A stretch of 64,000 nt of DNA, taken from Portulaca oleracea. Lineage: Eukaryota; Streptophyta; Magnoliopsida; Caryophyllales; Portulacaceae. A program made the position numbers and the translations under genes. Under the pieces are notes generated by a model. The model had not been told where the DNA came from. It made no database searches and was given only the letters and a program-made list of their open reading frames with translations. Shown in pieces: positions 45,880 to 58,066 of the stretch. The stretch's first letter is position 1. The number at the start of each line of letters is the position of its first letter. The stretch lies in assembly GCA_029582165.1 (NCBI GenBank), contig CM055891.1, forward strand, positions 27,444,832-27,508,831, given 5' to 3'.

Positions 45880-46960
45880 AAACCAAGCCTAGACACCCCC
45901 CCACCACCATCACACTTAGGCTTTTGCTCGTCCCGAGCAAAACAGAATAAAAAGGAAACAAAGAAAATGAAACTAAAACGAAACCCAACTCACTTTCGTA
46001 GGAATCACAGATGTATTTAACATATGCATCAAACTCTTTAAAGTCCTCTGGTAGCTCAGGTGGACAAGTAAGGTCTCGCGAGGTTTTATAGAAGCTATAC
46101 CCATAAAAGCAATAAAAAAGAAATAAAAAAGAAGGGAAAAAGAAGTGAAAACCAAAACTTTTTCCAAGAAAGACAAAAGAACTTTATAATCAGAGTTATG
46201 CAAAAACCACTCAAACATCATTGATCAATCAAAAAGCACACAATATGTACATGCCAAAGACTCAGTACACCGGTAAGACCAATATTTAAAGTATTCCACC
46301 TCATTCATTGCATGCTCAACGGGTTCCTTGTGCACAAAGTGCAAGCGTTTCTGGTTTATTTTTGAACAAATCAAGGCCAAGTCGCCTCATCCTGGTTATT
46401 CATATGCTCATGCTCGTGCTTATTAGATTTCGGCTCACAACGCATCACTCTCACTCTATCTTGTAGCCTTTGACTTGGTGAGGATCGTAGGTTACATAGG
46501 GAGGGAGTGTGACACATATTCATTTTTTTTTTCATTTTCTTTTTTTCCCGCATTGCCATGGTTCGAGAATTAGATGGCCCGAGTAGGGGTTTTCTCTCTT
46601 ACCACAATCCTCTACATACGCATTTGATACTTAAAAGACATTAGTGTCGTACCACTCATGTCGAACCCTGTTGGTGAACTAAACTCTTTTTTTCAATACT
46701 CTCTTTTTCATCGTTTTTTTTTCTTGGTCGGTATTTTTCAAGATTTTAACAGCCTAAAATGGGGTTACCCTCCCAACACGGGTTGCTTCGTACGCATTCA
46801 AGGTGCTTAAGGGGGGAGACTGTCGTTCAGCTCACGCCAACCCATGTTGGTGTACCAACTTTTCATTACGAGTATGATTACACAAGAAAAATTGGAAAAA
46901 GACCTCATAAACCAGAAAAATTACCAACGCAAATCAATAATGAATAAATATTTAGAAAAA
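45880..46960 (-). mobile_element. Ty3/gypsy LTR start and 3' noncoding interior
   Basis: On the minus strand, noncoding sequence runs to a TTTTGCTCGGGACGAGCAAA segment (about 45925-45945), then a purine-rich GTGGTGGTGGGGGGGTG tract, then a TGTCTAGGCTTGGTTT LTR start (45894). This order is the polypurine-tract/LTR junction common in Athila/Tat-type elements. No pol sequence was seen upstream to 46960. Confidence 0.5.
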
Positions 46961-47020
46961 AAAACGATTATATTTCCCTCAAAGTTTGTTTACTAAAAAT
47001 TTTCCGGTTATATGTTAATA

Positions 47021-47278
47021 TATTCCCTCTGTTTTAAATTATTTGTCATTTAGAGTTGATTTACTAATACCAATGTGTCTAATATTTATGGGGTAGTTAT
47101 GAGCATAATTACTAGAATAGCCTTATTACTTTTTAATAGTTCTCATTCTGCCACAATAATTATCAAGGATAAAATAGTAAAATCAATGATTAATATGTTA
47201 TTAGGATTACAAAATGACAAATAATTAGAAACGATAAAAGTTACTTAGAGTGACAGATAAAAAGAACGGAGGGAGTAG
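47021..47278. mobile_element. Stowaway MITE (Tc1/mariner type)
   Basis: The left end TATTCCCTCTGTTTTAAATT and the right end, reverse complemented (TACTCCCTCCGTTCTTTTTA), form the well-known CTCCCTCCGT terminus next to a TA target. ATTTGTC and GACAGAT subterminal words are present. About 258 bases, noncoding. Confidence 0.85.
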
Positions 47279-48006
47279 GAATATATTTATATATTAAAAC
47301 AATTAATCAATAATTGATAAATATGAATTATTCGTATAATGAAATTAATAACGCGTAAATCTTCGTACTAAGTCAACCAGCCGTCAATTATTTCCATTTT
47401 CAGAGTTTGATTTTTTTTTTTCCTTTTTCTCCGCGTTGTTTTGGGATAATACTAGAGATCCTATGTGGCCAATAAGGCCTAGCCTTTTTGCCACGTGGTC
47501 ATGCCTACGTGGCAAGAGATTTGGATTTCCAACCACATTTTTCCGATATTTTTTTAAAATTTTTTTAAAATTTTTTAAGTCGAACTGGTTCCATGTGAAA
47601 GGACCATTATAACCTTATCATGGTTATAGTAAATAAAAAAGTAAAAGAAAATTACCGCCTTGTTTAATGTTAAAAAAAGGTATTTGTTAGATCTGGAAAT
47701 GTAATCTTTGCCGTGTTGATGAGGGATTGATCCATGTGCAATAAAATAATCGCCTTTCAGATCATTAATTCCCACGCCATAATTAACACTATTTTATTTA
47801 TTATGTTCTCAATCTGGCTTAGTTAATGTTATATTATTTATTAAACAAGATAACCTTATGATAAATTTTTCTGAGATCACAATATTTATTATTGACATTA
47901 ATTAAGCCAGATTGATAACATAATATGATACAGATACTAAACAGTTTAATGGGTAGGAATTAAATTCAGTACAAACTTTGTCCCTAAGCACCAACCTATA
48001 AAATCA
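47279..48006. other. intergenic DNA, diverged inverted segment only
   Basis: An inverted pair around 47805-47930 (TCAATCTGGCTTAGTTAATG and CATTAATTAAGCCAGATTGA) suggests a small foldback MITE of about 150 bases. Nothing else was recognised. Confidence 0.4.
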
Positions 48007-48014
48007 TTTGTTAG

Positions 48015-48287
48015 TAGCGCTGGCAAAAATTTGGGTAGGACAAATTCGGACAACGTCAGAATTCGAATGAGAAATTGATGTCCAGACCCAGTTTTATTTC
48101 GGGTCGAACTGGGTCGGACAATTCGGACGAAGTAAAAACCGGGTTCGGGCAATAGAAAAAAGAGAAATATTATGTCTGAATATTCGGTCAATATCAAAAT
48201 TCGGACAAAAAGTCTATGTCCAGACCTGGTTTTTTCCAGGTCGGACAATTTGAGTAATTCGGGCTGGACGAAATTTTGCCAGCGCTA
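48015..48287. mobile_element. hAT-type MITE with perfect 8-bp duplication
   Basis: The ends are TAGCGCTGGCAAAAATTTG and, reverse complemented at the right, TAGCGCTGGCAAAATTTCG. The flanks TTTGTTAG (48007-48014) and TTTGTTAG (48288-48295) are identical. The interior is an array of TTCGGAC/GTCCGAA-type words. Related relics lie at 35985-36225 and 54235-54580. Confidence 0.9.
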
Positions 48288-48344
48288 TTTGTTAGGATAA
48301 CTTTTGTCGAATTCTACCAAATACTCCCTGCTAGACATGAGAAT

Positions 48345-49290
48345 AATAGGGTGCGTCGATTCATGTTGGCTTCAGGTCCGCCAATTTCAGGGTTCGGGTG
48401 AGGTTTCGGTTCGGCTGGCTTCGGGTGAGGTTCCAGTTTGGGCTACTTCAGGTTAAACTTTTTCAAATTGGGTTGTGGTTTGACTTGGGGTCATTTTGGT
48501 GTGAATTTTAATCGGGTTACTTTCTGGTAGCAGTTCGAATTAGTATCAAGTCAGGTTTTTTTCGAGTTCAAGCCAGAAACAGGTTATCCCTTCGGGTGTC
48601 ATTTCAGGTCTCGAATTAGTTTTGTCAGGTCTGCTCCCCACATCTCGTAGCAATGATGTGTTTCAAATTTCAATTCCATAATGATAGATTAAAATTTTGG
48701 GTTTTCTAATATCTTAAATAGACCTGTCAATTTGGGCAGGCGTGCGGGTTACGGGTCGGTTGTATGTGTTGGGTTCCAGTAAATACGAGTCGGATGTATT
48801 TCGGTTTCGTGTAAATACATAAGGTGCATTTTGGTTTTTGGTAAATGCAACGGGTTATTACTGCGACCTTTTCTACTTTTTCTTTAAAAAAATTTGTCTC
48901 TAAATAATATTTTTTGTACAATATATATAATAAAATACAATTATCTTCTAATAACAATAGATTATTATAAATTTTTTAACTTGAATTTGATAAATAACTT
49001 ATGATCGAGTTTCAATTATAGTTTTATAGTTATGAATTCCAACGAAAAGTCACGAATGCTAATAGATTTGAATTTAAAAAGTAAAGTTTTCTGGTCAAAC
49101 GAGCTGGTCAAATTCGACCCGCTAATTTGTCAGGTTTTCAGTTTATTTCGGGTTCAGGTTGAGCAAACACATGTTCAAAACTCAGAATTTGAAGCAGATT
49201 CGAGTCGGATTATCGAGTTGAGTCAAAGATTGATTTGTCTAATCTTAAAGTTACAAGTTACAACTCGAAAGTTATTATACACCAGAGTTC
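48345..49290. repeat. word-array relics (GGTTCGGGTGAGG and CGGGTTACGGGTCGG types)
   Basis: Positions 48345-48640 are rich in TTCGGGTGAGGTTYC and similar words. From about 48715 (AGACCTGTCAATTTGGGCAG) a second patch carries GGGTCGG/ATACGAGTCGG words, and more CGGGTTCAGGTTGAG-like words lie near 49130-49210. They resemble the outer parts of the hAT-type elements, but paired ends were not found. Confidence 0.4.
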
Positions 49291-50500
49291 AAATCTTTTA
49301 TTAGCATTACTAATTGATAGAGATTATAACACAAAATAAGAAAGCTACCTAAAATGTATCTAATAATGGAAATTGAGCTACTTATTTCATAAAGTCTATC
49401 AAACATTTAACCAACTAATACCTAAACATGTTCTCCTTCTACACATGTATTTTGCCATTTAAAGAATTATATATATCACTGTCTTCATGTTAATATTAAC
49501 TTTTTTTGTCCAAGATTGTTAGTTATGAATTACTGATGGTTGTTTCAAATGAATTTTATTTCAAAAAAACCTTTTTACACTTTTTACCTTTTTATTTCAA
49601 ACAATTGTTTTAAGTAATGCGCGGTAATTTACATAGGATTGAATATGTATTGATAGGTAAAATAATATAATTAGAAATATATAAATGTTTAAATATATAT
49701 AAATAATGAAGGTAGGTTGAAGTATTTTAAGTAATATATATAATGTAAATAGAACTAGATAAGATGTAAATAAATGCTATTTACCCTCTAAAAGAACAAA
49801 AGCTAGTTTTTTTTTAATCATTGTCATTATATATTTTAAAATAAATTTCTATTATACCTCTAGTAAAAATATATTAAAGGATAGTTAAATAATTTTATAA
49901 TTTTCACCTTAATTTTCACAATATTTTTGATATTTACCTTCGGTTTGAAATGTCATTTCAAATTCGACAGGATTAGCATATTTTATAGCTTATGATGTCC
50001 AAACATTTTGAGGTGTTATTTTTTTACAATAATTGCATCACAAGGATCTTTGTGGTTTCAAATTCATCAACAATTTATCTCCTTTATTTATTTTCCTTGT
50101 TTCTGTTTATTTTTTTTTTTAACCATGAATGCAAACAAGGATGGCCTTAAAATAGCAATTTAAAAAAACAAAAAAGGTCCTTAGACCCTACAAAAACCTC
50201 AAATAATTTATGTTTTTTACAAAGACACAAAAAATTAAATGAAATTCCCTCTCTCCATGACCAAACGTTCACCAACCACACGATAAAAGGACCATCCACG
50301 TGTCAGCATCCGAGAGGTGGCGGGTACAAAATGGCACTGTAAAAACAGAAGTGGGTCATCCGACTCATCCTATTAGAAAAGAACCGGTCTTTAAAGTTTA
50401 TCGAGTTGTATTAAAATGTTGACCCGAAGCAGCCGGTGAAAGGATGTGCTATTACCGGAAGGACCGGTAATTGGGGGGAAGAAAGAGGGTCAATTCTTGT
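49291..50500. other. AT-rich intergenic, ending in the TRP1 promoter
   Basis: There is no gene to 50270. Positions 50380-50480 are richer in GC and carry four ACCGGT/CCGGT words close to the TRP1 transcription start; a regulatory role is only a guess. Confidence 0.35.
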
Positions 50501-50508
50501 TATAAGAG
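50501..50508 (+). promoter_or_regulatory. possible TATA box of the TRP1-like gene
   Basis: TATAAGAG lies about 30 bases before the start of a purine-rich leader that lacks any ATG until the leader intron. The spacing would suit transcription start near 50530. Confidence 0.4.
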
Positions 50509-50529
50509 CAGGGGTTTAAGCAAGGAATT

Positions 50530-52050
50530 TGGGTGGTTTTCAAAGGGTTTTGGTGATCAGGATTTCTGATTGAGGATCGAATTCAGGATAGAGAGAGAAA
50601 GAGGGGAAGAGATTCAATTCAAATCAAATCAAGTCAATTCCGATCTTGTTCTCGAATTGAGTTTGGGTGATTGTTCTGAAATTTGGTGGTAATTGATTGG
50701 GAAACGTGAAGGAATTTTGGGAATTCTTCGAAATCTCCGACAATTCTCCGATCTTGCATCGACCCCAGAAATTTGGGCAGAATTTTTAGGTCTTAAGGTG
50801 AGACAAATTGCTTTGTTCTTCTGGGATTTGTTTTCTCGTCGAGAATTTTGCTGTTTTTGCAAGCAACGTTTGGCATCTTGCTTCTGCGATTTGTTGGGGT
50901 TTTAGTTGGGTATGGAATTATGCTCGATTTGGGTCGGATCCGAGGGTTTAGTTTTTAAGGGTTCCAGAAATGATCGATTTGGGTTCGGAAATTTCTGGAT
51001 TTTTGCTCATTTTTTGATTCAGAATGAAGAGGATTTGTTTCTGGGTTCTTCTTTTTGTTGTTCATTTTCATCCTTTGGATCGAATTGCTCCTGCTGCTTG
51101 AGCTTTGTGGGGGGTTTTTTCGAGGTTTATGGATGGGAAAGTTTCGACCTTTCTGGATAAAATCACTGTTTCAGCATGTCTTATCATTAATCACTTTCCC
51201 AAATTGTGCTGCCTTCCTTCAAATGTTTTTAGATCATGAGCATTTCCTGTATATCTTGAGTTTATGTCAGAACAGCAGTTTGGTTGAAAGAAGAAGATCA
51301 ACAAGATCTAATTTTTTGTGAAGAATTGCTAATCTGGGTAGATGAAAGTCTAGCATATTATTCATTTATGGTTGTAATTGCTTTGATCTGTTGGTGATCA
51401 TCCATAAGCTTGCAAATTGTGTTATTTATATTTTTTTTGGGTCATCTAAATTGTGTGTGTGGATTATGTGATCATCATCCATTGACTTAGTGGATCATGT
51501 TCTAGATGACATTTTGATTTGCTTCTTCAAAATTTTTCTTTCCCTTGTTCATGTGGGGAGAGAGAGAGAGGAAGGAGGGGGGGGGGGGGTGACCTCACAT
51601 TATTCCTGAACCTTTCCCATGGCCCATTTTTCAAAACCCATATCCAAATTTTTATCTTTTTGGGTGGTTGAGCTTATCATATTCTAGAAATTTGATTCCA
51701 AAGAATATAAAAGATAATAAGTTGCACTGATTTGGATTGGTATGGTGGACTTGTGTGAAATGAGTTCCTGTTTTTATATGTTTGTTTCCCATATTTCAAA
51801 TTTCTGCTGTTAATATTTTTAATTATGGTAATATTTCTTCCATGATTACATTCCATGGAGCCCACTTATCATTATCATCATTTGGTGTTTAGTGTATATA
51901 TTCAGCTTCATGATGATCATGAAGGATATGCTATGCTTGAATGAAATGCTTATTCTTTTGGTTTGTGATAGATCCAAAGGCGGATCGGGTCAGTTAATGC
52001 TGCAAAAAGTTTTGGATTGAGGACTTGTTGGGTGGTATGTTCACCTCGAT
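50530..52050 (+). other. 5' leader of TRP1-like gene with 1.17-kb leader intron and uORFs
   Basis: The leader exon probably ends at 50797 (TCTTAAG|GTGAGA) and the next begins at 51972 (GTGATAG|ATCC). The first leader exon has no ATG. The second has two: 51997, opening a 7-codon uORF that ends at 52020, and 52037, opening a 10-codon uORF that ends at 52069 and overlaps the main start out of frame. A G-run is at about 51575-51590 in the intron. Confidence 0.6.
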
Positions 52051-55000
52051 ATGTTGCAGAAGAGGTTAGATTACGGGTTCAATGGATTTCAAGTGCCTTT
52101 CATTCCTAAGGCTGCAAGGTCTTCTAGGGTAATTTAACTCCCCACTCGGGTTTCCAATGCGTAGTCTTTCTATCAATTCTTTTGCACCGAGATTTGCGAC
52201 TTAAACTCTGCATTATGAATTTCAGAGGAGAGGTGGTGTTGGGAAGAAGGTCGAGGATAATCAACTGTGTGCATTTGATTTATTGGCGACTGTAGCCGGG
52301 AACCTGCTGCTTGAAGGAGAAACATCTCAGAATACGCCTGTCGAGAAAGATCAGGATGTAAATTATGAAGATGTGGTGATGGAGGAACAGCATGATGAGG
52401 TTAATCCTGCAAAAGTTGAGCATTGTGATCAACCAGGTTCAGAGATCCCAAAGGGCAATGCTTCTCCGGCTCCAGCTGTTCTTGACAAGATGGATTTGAG
52501 TGATCATCTCGGGGATGAGCTTTGCAATCATTTGGCAAAACCCGAGCAATGTCCTGCTGTTCCTAAGGACTCTTGTATGCCTAATCAGGGGGAAGAGTTG
52601 TCCCAGAATAGTAGTTTTAAACTGTCTTTAAGTACCAACCGCTACATGAGTGGTTCGGTTTCCCCTTCAAGGGGTGGTAATAATAGTAATAATAATACTG
52701 TTAAAGTAGTTACTAGAGATGATGACGAAAACTCTTCCGGGTGCACCCACCCGAGAACATTGAAGCCGGCTAGGTGGGCCTCACGCGCTGGAGGCCGAAG
52801 GATACGGAGGCTTTTGGCATCCAAACACCGTAGAGTGGCTCCTAAGGTGAAGGGTAGAGATATTTCTGAAACTGGTAATTTTCTTTCTCCATGCCGTTGC
52901 TTTCTCCATAATTTGGTTAAAAGTTAAGTCATCTGGCTAATTTGCGGGTATCTTTTTCCAGAATTACGCTATGTATACTGCAGTAGGAAGAACGGTTACA
53001 AACGTCAGAGATCTCAGAGGATCTATCCTTTCAAGAAAAGGAAGAGTTTCTACTATAGGACATTGTCCAATTCTGATAGGAATATCAACTATAATAAGGG
53101 CATCTATGCGCCTGAAAAGGCCCTCGACAATTCTGCTGCTAGTTTTGGTGCAGTGGGACATGGAGGTGTGACTTCTGGTCTTTGTTATTTCATCATATTA
53201 GTGAAATGTGTTGAACATCTGCTAATTGTATATCGCATTCGCATTGTAGTCAAGGGTTCTTCATCATCTGTTAGTGGCCAAAGCACAAGCTTCCAATCCA
53301 GGGAATCTCAAGGTAATAAATACATCACATATGGTAATCTCATGTATCCTCTTCGACGTAGTTGAGCAATTCCAATGAAGAGCTTCTCATGTGAAATACC
53401 CGTTTCATGTTTTGCAGTAAAGGTTAGGATCAAGTCGTTCCGGGTGCCAGAGCTTTTTATCGAGATGCCTGAGTCCGCAACTATTGGTTCTCTAAAGGTA
53501 TTTGGTTATGCATTTCATTTAAGTACATTGCAAAAAGAATCTTGGGTCACTTGGAGAAGGATTTTGGGATATTGGGTACTGGATTTGGATCGCAAAAGGA
53601 ATAAAATAGTTACATATGTTGAATCATTAGGGGCGAAGCACCGTACATGCTTGTTTTGATCAAATCCTGTCCATAATATAATGTACACTAGGTGTCGGTA
53701 GTAGTGGTGTTGTTGCCAGTGCCTTTCCATGATTCATTTATTCATATGTATCACATTGTTGACTGTATATCTGGAACCAGAATCTTGCTGACTGCTGGTT
53801 CTTTAAGTTTGCCTATATCTAGATCTCCCCGGAATCCGCAAAAGTGCACCTCATGTTGGGGATTGTTGTCGTTCATGTTATCATGTTGGCGATGCCTTTT
53901 TTCCCCCTTTCCAATCAAATCATGTGCTGAAATTGTTGAATTTTCTTCAGAGGACGGTGATGGAAACCTTGACCGCTTTGCTCGGGGGTGGATTGCACGT
54001 CGGGGTACTCTTCCAAGGGAAAAAGATGAGGGATGATAATCGAACTCTTTTGCAGTCCGGTATTGGCCGAAATGACAAGGTAGACTCTTTAGGCTTCACC
54101 CTGGAGCCAAACCGTGTAGATGCCAGCGCGCCTATAGTTTCAGAAGATGATTCGCTTGTGCTCTCTAGTGACGTGCCGCAACCTCTATCAACGTAAGCCA
54201 GCTGGTTTCATTTCAGGCTTTATCATCTGGTTTTACTGCTTTTTTGCCAAAAAATTCCCCAACTGAACTGAACTTAACCCAAATTTACCCAAGCTTATAT
54301 TTGACCCTATACCACCTTACTCGAGCTGACAAAATTTTGTCTAACCCAAATACCGGCATTTGTCCGACCCGAAAAAAAATCCAGGTCCGGTCATAGATTC
54401 TTTGTCCAAATTTGTGACCTAAAATTCATACACAATATTCTCATAGTTCTATTGCCCGAACCTGATTATGACCCAATTCATGTCTGTCTGACCGGCCAGA
54501 CGGCAAAAGAGGGTAACGATCATCAAGTTTGGCATTGACCGATTTGACCCGGACCTGAATTTTTGCAAGCGCTAAGCCCTATCCATTAAAAAGATAGGCC
54601 TGGTACAAAAGAGCTTGACTAATTTTCGTCTATAACTCTCAGGTGTCCCGATGCCAGTACAATGAATGGGGGAACTTCTCACCCTTCATCGGATCACCCT
54701 ATGAATAGCATCGGTCAATTGGTTGAAAGTGACCATGATTCAGCACCGTCTCCCGGTGAAACCTCGGGAGATAAAGGGACAGTTGATTCGCGAGCACTGG
54801 TTGCCGTTCCCGATGGAACTCCACAGGCGCTGTCTGTGGTTCCGGCACAACACAAGTCTAAGAGGGCAGAAATGGCACAACGCCGAATTCGCCGACCTTT
54901 CTCTGTCACTGAAGTTGAAGCCTTGGTCCAAGCAGTTGAGCAACTTGGAACCGGAAGGTGGGTTGTCATTCAAACAATTCCAGCCGACATAATCCATGTT

Positions 55001-55784
55001 CTGTTGTGTGTTTTCCCTTCAAACTAGGAAATGCGGTTTCTGATTTAGTGGTGGGTTTGTTCTTTCTTGCAGATGGCGGGATGTCAAATTGCGAGCTTTC
55101 GATGATGCTAAACATCGTACTTATGTTGATTTGAAGGTACGGAACTTATTTGCCGAGTTATTGCACCTCCACACTCGATTTTGATTAACTTATGCAGAAA
55201 ACCGTTAAATAAAATTCAGAATAATGAAGAGAACAAACCCTTACTTCTCTAAGAAACTTCCATCATTTTCAACCCCTTTTCGCTTGATATTTTCTAATGT
55301 AATCATACTAGACCTTACTCCTATCAGAAGCAACAAGTTTCATTTTTGTTTATTCTTTAAGTAACCATTGAGTTTCTTTATAAAGAATACATCTAACATT
55401 TGACAAAGCAGGGAATCCTGTGTGCTTCTTGTTCACACATCAAAACACTCCACTCTAGCATAACCTTTTTTTAACTTTAGATTTCGAGCAATCATACAAC
55501 AGCAATGGATCATCCACTTTATCATATGATACTCAAAAACTATCCGTATTCTTTCTTGAGACACACTCATGTGACACCCTTTTTTTACACTTTTTCCGGT
55601 ACATAAAAAACAGGATAAATGGAAAACACTGGTCCACACGGCAAGAATATCCCCGCAACAAAGGAGAGGAGAGCCAGTTCCTCAGGAGCTACTGGACCGA
55701 GTCCTTGCCGCTCATGCATACTGGTCCCAACAGCAAGCTAAGCAACAGCTCAAACAACAACCCGAGCCTTGCCTCCTCCTTTGA
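52051..55784 (+). CDS. TRP1: telomere-repeat-binding protein, TRP1/TRFL class, 9 coding exons
   Basis: Coding exons are 52051-52128, 52226-52874, 52962-53165, 53250-53312, 53418-53497, 53951-54192, 54643-54957, 55073-55136 and 55614-55784. All junctions are GT-AG and in frame, giving 621 residues. The N-terminus MLQKRLDYGFNGFQVPFIPK is the conserved start of plant TRP proteins. A basic stretch (RRIRRLLASKHRR) is a likely nuclear signal. Residues about 332-410 form a ubiquitin-like domain (VKVRIKSFRVPELFIEMPES start). Residues about 522-610 are the C-terminal Myb plus extension, starting RRPFSVTEVEALVQAVEQLG. The telobox signature VDLKDKWKTLVHTA is at 562-575. Such proteins bind double-stranded TTTAGGG telomere repeats in the nucleus and influence telomere length. 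The tail is Gln-rich. Domains and length fit the family. A hAT-like relic occupies intron 6. Confidence 0.93.
54235..54580. mobile_element. hAT-type relic in intron 6 of TRP1-like gene
   Basis: The intron holds many TTTGTCCGACCCG/GACCCG/CCCGAACC words and ends with ATTTTTGCAAGCGCTAAGCC, close to the GCGCTGGCAAAAAT end of the element at 48015. The left end is unclear. It makes up most of the intron. Confidence 0.6.
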
Positions 55785-56689
55785 AACATATACATATATA
55801 TGCATAGATATATATATAAACATATTTCAGCTTAGACTTGATATCATGTCTTAATTTTTACTTTCCTCCTTTGACATTGCGATGATGATGATGACGATGA
55901 ATGGCCCGCGGTGTAAAAATGGTGGAGATTGGGGAAGAGATGGAAGGTGTAGTAGTATGTATGGTCGGTCCAATGGCTCGTTTGCCTGTGATTCGGTCTT
56001 TTTCCTCGGATTATTCGAGGAAAAAAAGGGATTCGGGTGGAGTCTGTAAATGGTTGACAGAATAAGGGCTTTTGCTAACAGGAAGAATTGGTTGAGCACT
56101 TGTTTCATCTGTCCCTCCTAAATTTAGGGCTTTCAGTTATTAGTAGGGGTAATTGTTGTAGGATGGATGTGTAGTTTGAGGTTTTTTTTTTTCAGTGAGT
56201 CAGTTGGTGCAGCCCTTGTGAAATTGCTTTGTAGTTGGGCTTCTGTTGTTAGTTGTTTACTGTTGGATGTATACTGTGAATTCTTGCTCATTTGAGGTGT
56301 AAACTTTCATGTAATTGGAAATTCTCTTGAAATGTATTGTAATTGATTCATTCTTAATTCTTTTATTGCTTCAGATTTATTATTGATCTGTCATTTGCAA
56401 CTTATTATAAATACATTGTGTAGCTATCTTGCTTATAGGTGTTGATGTGCTTGGTGATTGGTGATGAGTATGAGTGTTGATTTATTGAAAAGTGCAACTT
56501 GTAAATACTTTTATCCTTTTTATTTGTCACTTTTGTAAGGACAGAAAAGTACCCTTCATTATTGTTAAACCATTGATTTTAAAGTAATTTATTAAGGGGA
56601 AAAGTAGTAAAATTGGTATTGAAAATGTAAAAGTGACAAAAAATAGTTAAGTGAACAAATAATTAGATTATTAGAGATAGGGGGAATTA
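55785..56689 (+). other. 3' UTR and downstream flank of TRP1-like gene
   Basis: The 3' UTR probably runs to the AT-rich region near 56350. Positions 56510-56685 resemble a degraded Stowaway-like sequence (TTTATTTGTCACTTTT and GAACAAATAATTAG). No gene was recognised. Confidence 0.4.
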
Positions 56690-56880
56690 GATCCTGCTCT
56701 TTAAAATGATAAGTTAAGTTTATCTTATCATTTCCTTACCTTATCTTATCTTATCTTATCTTATCCTAGTCTTTAAAAAATATTCAAACTAATGTCATTT
56801 TATTTTATTTTCCTTACCTTTTATTTCTTTATCAACTTTACTTTACCTAACTTAATCTTACCACACTAAGGAACAAGGCC
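56690..56880. mobile_element. Tourist-like MITE (GATCCTGC family)
   Basis: It starts GATCCTGCTCTTTAAAATGA after TTA and ends CACACTAAGGAACAAGGCC. The interior has a (CTTAT)n-type run, TTATCTTATCTTATC. It is related to 34576-34790. Confidence 0.65.
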
Positions 56881-57611
56881 TATGACAAATAAATGACAAT
56901 CAACATTTATGAGTGATGAATATGGATCATAAATATTTATGATAAGTTGGAAAAAAAATAATAATTGTGAAACCCCAAAGCCAATACTTTGAAATCTCAT
57001 CTTAGGGCAAAGTGTAAACTATATAAGGATAAGATATATTAGTCTTACAATTTAGAGAGATTGATTCCAATTGAATTAAGACTTAAAAACTCTTTACTAC
57101 TTACTACTCCACAGAAAAGAAGTAGATAAGGTTAGATAAGATAATGTTTGGGAATAGCCTAAGCATCCCTTAAATCCCAAATATTTTCAACATAACCATC
57201 AGTTTCAAATTCAGTCACCCTCTAAAAGGGCACATAATTCATTTCCAATTCCGTCTCTTATGCCTTATTTCATTTAAGAAATTCATGTAAAGTATGAGCT
57301 TTGCTGAACCATAATGTCTTTGTATATATAAAACAGCTACTGCTAAAAATCACATCTTATCTGTTAATCATAAAGAAGGCACGTGCATTAGCGTGCTACT
57401 TCATGCTAGGGAGAATCTTATTTCATATCCAAATGGCAAAAGCCAAACAATGATTGATTACACCATTAATTATACACCAAATACTTCTAAATCTCAACAT
57501 AAACCCAACAATTATCTAATTCTTTACTATTATTATTATTATTATAGTTTTTGGATTTAAATAGTCTAAAAGTCTCAATAATCTAAACTTTAAAAATATC
57601 GTTGAATAATC
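56881..57611. other. intergenic, nothing recognised
   Basis: AT-rich, with a short (ATT)n near 57527-57545. No coding frame. Confidence 0.4.
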
Positions 57612-57614
57612 TAA

Positions 57615-57832
57615 GGTCATATTTTTTGGTTATGTTATTTTCAGATTTGGATGAATAATTTAGAATAAGTTAGAATAAGTTGGGATAAGCTAGGATAAGT
57701 TATGATGTTTTTTTAGGGCATTGTGTTTTTAGAGTAGACGTTTTTTTGGGGAATTGTGTTAGATTTGGATAAGTTTGAATAAGTTTGGATAAATTGGGAG
57801 ATTTATATCCAACCTAACCAAAGAACAAGGCC
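57615..57832. mobile_element. Tourist-like MITE with TAA duplication
   Basis: It starts GGTCATATTTTTTGGTTATG, ends AACCAAAGAACAAGGCC, and is flanked by TAA at 57612-57614 and 57833-57835. The interior carries GGATAAGTT/GAATAAGTT words. Confidence 0.8.
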
Positions 57833-57835
57833 TAA

Positions 57836-58022
57836 AACTTCAAAGCTATAGGATCATTGTAATATATATATTGAACTTTGTCAAGTTTTGTTAAAAAAAT
57901 TCGATGACATGTTATTTAAATGCAAGAACTTTGAAGTCTAGATTATTTCACAGTATTTTTAAAGTTTAGATTATTAAAATTTTCACGACCCAAATTTTCA
58001 AATTATTTTAGTTCAGAAACTC

Positions 58023-58066
<44 letters not shown>

